NCBI RefSeq assembly: GCF_003182155.1
Contig: NZ_QGTG01000015.1
Span: 27,640 to 91,639 of the forward strand
Length of the DNA: 64,000 bases
Source of the DNA: Chitinophaga sp. S165
GTDB taxonomy: Bacteria > Bacteroidota > Bacteroidia > Chitinophagales > Chitinophagaceae
Direction of reading: 5' to 3'
The first letter of the stretch is position 1, and each line of letters begins with the position of its first letter. Made by a program: the position numbers and the translations under genes. This document shows, in pieces, positions 60,977 to 64,000 of this stretch. A model generated the notes under the pieces. The model saw only the letters and a program-made list of their open reading frames with translations. It was not told where the DNA came from and made no database searches.

Positions 60977-62044
60977 TCACTGTGCTCCCGTCAAAGATTT
61001 AATTACTGTCACTTCTTCTGCACTGTATGGTGTTCCATCCTTACGGAAGATATCATGAAACCATACCGGCGGCTCTCCTCCATCTTTCATCGGCGTATCC
61101 CATGCATAGATCGTATTGGTCTTTCCGGATACCAGTCCCCAGTTATAAGCGGCTACCTTTTCTTTCTTCAGGAGCGGCATAATATTCTGAAATTTGCTGC
61201 CACGGGTACGTGCCATATATTCTGTACAGATCAACGGACGTTCATATTTCCGCAGACTGTCTATTGTTTCCTGATGCTCCTTCTCGTCTGCGTAATTATG
61301 ATAAGTGATCACATCTGAATTATTCAGCTGATACACGTTCAGATCTTTCAGGTCTTTATTCCACACTCCTGATGATACCGGCTGTATGGTCTTTACCTGC
61401 CTTGCCCATGAGAAGGTTTTAGTCAGCAGGTCCATACTTTTATTACCATAACCAGAGTTACCCGGTTCATTATAAAGGTCCCACAGCAGAATGCGTTTAT
61501 CTTTCCGGAAGGTGGTCAGCACGTCTTTCACGTAGCGTTCCAGGGTATCGGTCAGTGCCGGTGAAGACTCTCTTATTATACCGGGGTCCTGTAACCAGCC
61601 TGAATTATGTATACCCGTTTTAGGCTCCGGTTGTTTACCGGTTGTATAAGTTTTATTCCAGCAATCGTCGAACAGTACAAATGTGGTCGATATCCCATTT
61701 CTGCTGGCGACGTCCAGATAAGTGCTCACCCGTTGTTTAAATCCTTCCGGGTCCTGTTGCCAGGCGGCGTGATGCAGGAACACTCTCATAGAATTCAGCC
61801 CTATAGAGGCTGCATATTTCAATTCCCTGTTAATGGCGGCGGTGTCAAATGTCTCTGGTTGCCACATTTCCAGCTGGTTAATGGCGTAACTGGGGATGAA
61901 ATTGCTCCCTCTCTGCCAGTCGTGCTGTTTATACCATTTAGCAGCTTTCTTTTTGGACCAGATCTCCCTGGGTTTTTCCTGCGCGATAGCAACATTGGCC
62001 ATTGTTGCTGCCAGCAGTACAGTCATAAATACTTTCATTTTCAT
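60977..62044 (-). CDS. GH5-like clan GH-A glycoside hydrolase
   Basis: 355 residues with a signal peptide (MKMKVFMTVLLAATMANVAIAQ). It is a clan-A (beta/alpha)8 barrel: RGSNFIPSYAINQLEMW, LNSMRVFLHHAAWQQDP, VLFDDCW, acid/base Glu193 in LLWDLYNEPGN, TYHNYAD, and nucleophile Glu275 in LICTEYMART. Relatives in Bacteroidetes are often labelled xylanase or cellulase without proof. Because galK and galT follow in the same operon, a galactan or galactoside substrate is reasonable. A 39-bp gap separates it from galK. Confidence 0.85.
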   Translation of the reverse strand: MKMKVFMTVLLAATMANVAIAQEKPREIWSKKKAAKWYKQHDWQRGSNFIPSYAINQLEMWQPETFDTAAINRELKYAASIGLNSMRVFLHHAAWQQDPEGFKQRVSTYLDVASRNGISTTFVLFDDCWNKTYTTGKQPEPKTGIHNSGWLQDPGIIRESSPALTDTLERYVKDVLTTFRKDKRILLWDLYNEPGNSGYGNKSMDLLTKTFSWARQVKTIQPVSSGVWNKDLKDLNVYQLNNSDVITYHNYADEKEHQETIDSLRKYERPLICTEYMARTRGSKFQNIMPLLKKEKVAAYNWGLVSGKTNTIYAWDTPMKDGGEPPVWFHDIFRKDGTPYSAEEVTVIKSLTGAQ

Positions 62045-62155
62045 GCTTTCTCAGTTTTGTGGAGCTGTATTGTTAATTGATGAAGAAACCCTGTTGACAT
62101 TTATGATCTGGCCTCGCCTTTATTCATGGAATTGTTATTTATGTGGAATAATCCT

Positions 62156-62187
62156 CAAAGTTAAAAGATTTACGTAAACGATTACAA
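62156..62187 (-). promoter_or_regulatory. Promoter of the GH5-galK-galT operon
   Basis: On the minus strand TTG (complement 62185-62187), a 21-bp spacer and TAACTTTG (complement 62156-62163) match both Bacteroidota elements. The predicted start is near 62150, about 106 nt before the ATG. This is the best-supported promoter in the window. Confidence 0.6.
62174..62185. promoter_or_regulatory. LacI-type operator overlapping the promoter
   Basis: GTAAACGATTAC, an imperfect palindrome with a central CG like LacI/GalR-family operators, lies inside the -33/-7 spacer of the operon promoter. It is a repression-type position. Confidence 0.55.
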
Positions 62188-62297
62188 TACTCCCCTCTAA
62201 ATTACTGTGCAGTACGCTCGACTTATTGGCAATGTCCACAATAAATGATTGATAAACAACACAGTATGACAAAAAGGCTGTGGAATAGACATTAAAT

Positions 62298-62309
62298 GTA
62301 ATCGTTTAC
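62298..62309. promoter_or_regulatory. Second LacI-type operator
   Basis: GTAATCGTTTAC, the exact reverse complement of the site at 62174-62185, 124 bp upstream. Thirteen bases are shared when one adjoining base is included. The pair could bind one tetrameric repressor with looping. Confidence 0.55.
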
Positions 62310-62443
62310 TTTCAATTTTGCAAGTGTGGTTTATTGGGTTTCCCGTCATTTTGTGGCGTCGGGAGTATTTCGGATCGTCAGCGTTTGGGTGTGGGAAGCG
62401 AATGTGGACTGACATTGAATCCAGCGCTGACCTTCTAGCTCGC

Positions 62444-62490
62444 GGTTGCAGGTGGGACCACTGGCTGTAGTTCTTTGAAGTTCCTTAATA
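62444..62490 (+). repeat. Partial, diverged copy of the terminal inverted repeat
   Basis: GCAGGTGGGAcCCACTGGC-like sequence followed by AGTTcTTTGAAGT. It has the same orientation as the copy at 63811-63912 and is inverted to that at 62529-62628. With the latter it could form a long hairpin. Confidence 0.6.
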
Positions 62491-62528
62491 TTCAGCTTTG
62501 ATAGGGCGGATGGGCTTTGGGAATTCTT

Positions 62529-62628
62529 CTATTTAACCCCTGGAAAGTCGTATTGGGCATACTTCAAACAACTAAGGCCAGTGGTTCCCACCCGCACCGT
62601 TCACTGTGGCCGGTCTCCAAAATAATAG
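62529..62628 (-). repeat. ~100-bp inverted repeat, left copy
   Basis: It matches the reverse complement of 63811-63912 with roughly ten mismatches and one small gap by eye. Identical blocks include CTATTTAACCCCTGG, GGCCAGTGGTTCCCACC and CCGGTCTCCAAAATAAT. Confidence 0.85.
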
Positions 62629-62662
62629 CGATGCAGCATATATTCATAGCGCATATTAGTAT

Positions 62663-62887
62663 TCATACACTTTTGCCTTTTACTATTACATTACCATCGC
62701 ATTTACCGGTATTGCTGTAGCATATTGGCTCTATATGAATTTGTTGTTTAATTGCATTTGACTCTCCGCTAAACTTGCCGACATATTTATCATAACGTTC
62801 AACACTACATTCACTAAAGCACTCACCACAATAATTGCTATCATTTCCACCATCACCTTATCTGATATCACTACGATACTCAACACA
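62663..62887 (-). pseudogene. Out-of-frame remainder of the repeat-tail gene
   Basis: Reading this stretch in the frame beginning CVEYRSDIR, stop, GDGGNDSNYCGECFSECS restores the Cys/Glu/Gly/Ser style of the upstream repeats. It ends KCDGNVIVKGKSV at a TGA (62663-62665). One frameshift and one stop codon separate it from the 62731 gene. Confidence 0.45.
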
Positions 62888-63432
62888 ATACCTCTGTTTA
62901 GATGTAAGCTTCCACGTGTACATTCACGACGATGTTCAACACGATATTCACCACCATTTGCACTACCGCTTCCACTGGTATATCCATTACAACACTCAAC
63001 GCAACTGGCACTACCATTTCCGCTATCGTTCCTACTAGTATGTTCATGGCAATATTCGCGGTATTGATCACTATCATCAACCATTGCACACTTTACTGGT
63101 TGAATCAGATAAACAGCTTCCAGCATGGTGATAACATCATCTGCATTAAAACCTTCTTTTAATAGTAGCATAGCCTTTCCTGTCAGTTCACGATATTGTT
63201 TATACACGCGCTTATCATCGGGTAATTGCCTATAAATACGGGAAGCAATACGTGCTCCTTGCTTAAGCCATCCTGCATATTTCATTGTTTTGGCAAAAGC
63301 CGGATCATGCTTAACGCGTTTACCAGTAAGCGAACTTTTAGTACGGATAATATACTCTCCGTTCATAAGATATATTGTGAGATTATCCTGTGTGCCAATA
63401 AAAGGAGGCACACCACCAACAATTTTAGGCAT
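62731..63432 (-). CDS. Lineage-specific protein with frameshifted Cys/Gly/Ser repeat tail
   Basis: 233 residues as the open frame stands. The first ~110 residues look like a conserved Bacteroidetes domain: GTQDNLTIYLMNGEYIIRTKSSLTGKRVKHDPAFAKTM and YKQYRELTGKAMLLLKEGF. The middle is a Gly/Ser/Cys-rich decayed repeat (NDSGNGSASCVECC, TSGSGSANGGEY, ECTRGS). After about residue 180 the frame turns hydrophobic. The +2 frame there instead gives GDGGNDSNYCGECFSE and runs to 62663, with one stop. So the tail is probably frameshifted and the gene is decaying or variable. It is bracketed by inverted repeats. Function unknown. Confidence 0.6.
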   Translation of the reverse strand: MPKIVGGVPPFIGTQDNLTIYLMNGEYIIRTKSSLTGKRVKHDPAFAKTMKYAGWLKQGARIASRIYRQLPDDKRVYKQYRELTGKAMLLLKEGFNADDVITMLEAVYLIQPVKCAMVDDSDQYREYCHEHTSRNDSGNGSASCVECCNGYTSGSGSANGGEYRVEHRRECTRGSLHLNRGIVLSIVVISDKVMVEMIAIIVVSALVNVVLNVMINMSASLAESQMQLNNKFI

Positions 63433-64000
63433 ATGATTTAGTTTATACGAATGTAGGACACTTGGGGTATACGTCGTAGTAACGTCGGGTTAACGCCATG
63501 TTTAAAGCGTACTTTATTGCCGGATATGCCGGATATGCCGTTTTTGCCGCTTACTCCCAGCGAAGTTGTTCGCCTTTCAGGCCTTCGAGCGGTTCAACCC
63601 ATTTGAGGTGTTCAACTTATTTAGGCTGTTTAAGTTATTCAGCTATTCAAGTGTTCAACTTGCATGTTCCATTTATACCGATTATACCGACTATACGCCC
63701 ATTCTTAGATAGTACAAAATCATAGTGGGTAATCACAATGGAAATCATGAAACATCCATAACAGACATCATGCAACTATAATATGCAGTACACTTGCGAG
63801 CAGCACTCCGGCAATTATTTTGGAGACCGGCCGCAGTGAGCGGTGCAGGTGGGAACCACTGGCCTCAGTTATTTGAAGTACGCTCAATACGACCCACCCA
63901 GGGGTTAAATAGTCAGCCAATCGGCGATCCACTGTTTCGCTAAAAACAACATAAGACTTTATAGGGTAAATTGTAGGAGGCAAAAGCCCTCTGCAGCACA
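63433..64000. other. Low-complexity terminal region
   Basis: No convincing gene. It contains a doubled 9-mer (gccggatat, near 63522-63539), repeated GTTCAACTT-like words in 63600-63665, and the right inverted-repeat copy (63811-63912). Base composition is patchy. Confidence 0.5.
63811..63912 (+). repeat. ~100-bp inverted repeat, right copy
   Basis: Inverted partner of 62529-62628. Together they bracket about 1.4 kb that contains the frameshifted gene at 62731-63432. Confidence 0.85.

Noticed and set aside
62517..62720. Similar ORFs in the two inverted repeats (also 63768-63983)
   Set aside because: Their resemblance follows directly from the DNA repeat. Neither frame continues into a recognisable domain.
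63498..63725. 75-codon ORF near the right end
   Set aside because: It is built from low-complexity repeats (gccggatat, gttcaactt) and lacks protein character.
1..64000. tRNA, rRNA, CRISPR arrays, IS elements and prophage genes
   Set aside because: No T-loop/anticodon patterns, rRNA blocks, regularly spaced repeat-spacer arrays, transposases or phage structural genes were recognised by reading both strands. A tRNAscan or IS search could still find something missed.

Overview
The window looks like chromosomal DNA from a Bacteroidota member, most likely Chitinophaga or a close relative in the Chitinophagaceae. The evidence is a SusC/SusD pair, a type IX secretion sorting domain, a GH20 hexosaminidase and a GH29 fucosidase, a KDO transferase, a stand-alone LytTR regulator, and -7 boxes of the Bacteroidota form TAnnTTTG. 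The genus is an inference. No tRNA, rRNA, CRISPR array, IS transposase or prophage was seen.

Layout. 1-4.1 kb: partial old yellow enzyme facing an AraC regulator, thymidine kinase, a Bacteroidota-specific protein, and KDO transferase. 4.2-10.2 kb: sugar-nucleotide operon on the + strand (DegT aminotransferase, UDP-glucose dehydrogenase, UDP-glucuronate decarboxylase, then rfbB, rfbC, rfbD) that supplies precursors for surface polysaccharide. 10.3-24.9 kb: housekeeping and mixed genes, including tyrS, an FMN split-barrel protein, two tandem amidohydrolases, a Spy-like protein, glycerate 2-kinase, uxuA, a MarR regulator, a sigma-region-2/TPR membrane protein, and an AraC gene next to a siderophore-interacting-type flavoprotein. 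24.9-30.4 kb: SusCD pair and an atypical LuxR regulator.

30.4-33.9 kb is the accessory stretch that stands out. It holds a candidate structured RNA, a 105-bp inverted array of 11-bp units, a protein of unknown function, a lone LytTR protein, a small HTH protein and a chain of possible micro-ORFs. Four clusters of GTTAAN hexamers spaced about 11 bp apart resemble LytTR recognition elements and may tie the locus together.

33.9-62 kb: mprF with a VirJ/AcvB-type lipase (likely synthesis and hydrolysis of lysyl-phosphatidylglycerol), GH20, MscS channel, an FMN glutamate-synthase-like enzyme, a T9SS-secreted subtilase, GH29, the oxidative pentose phosphate operon gnd-zwf-pgl, an unusual PEP carboxylase, TonB, a TonB-dependent receptor, and a GH5-like/galK/galT operon whose promoter is overlapped by a LacI-type operator. 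62.4-64 kb: low-complexity DNA with about 100-bp inverted repeats bracketing a frameshifted repeat-tailed gene.

All functional calls come from reading motifs by eye. No database search was run.
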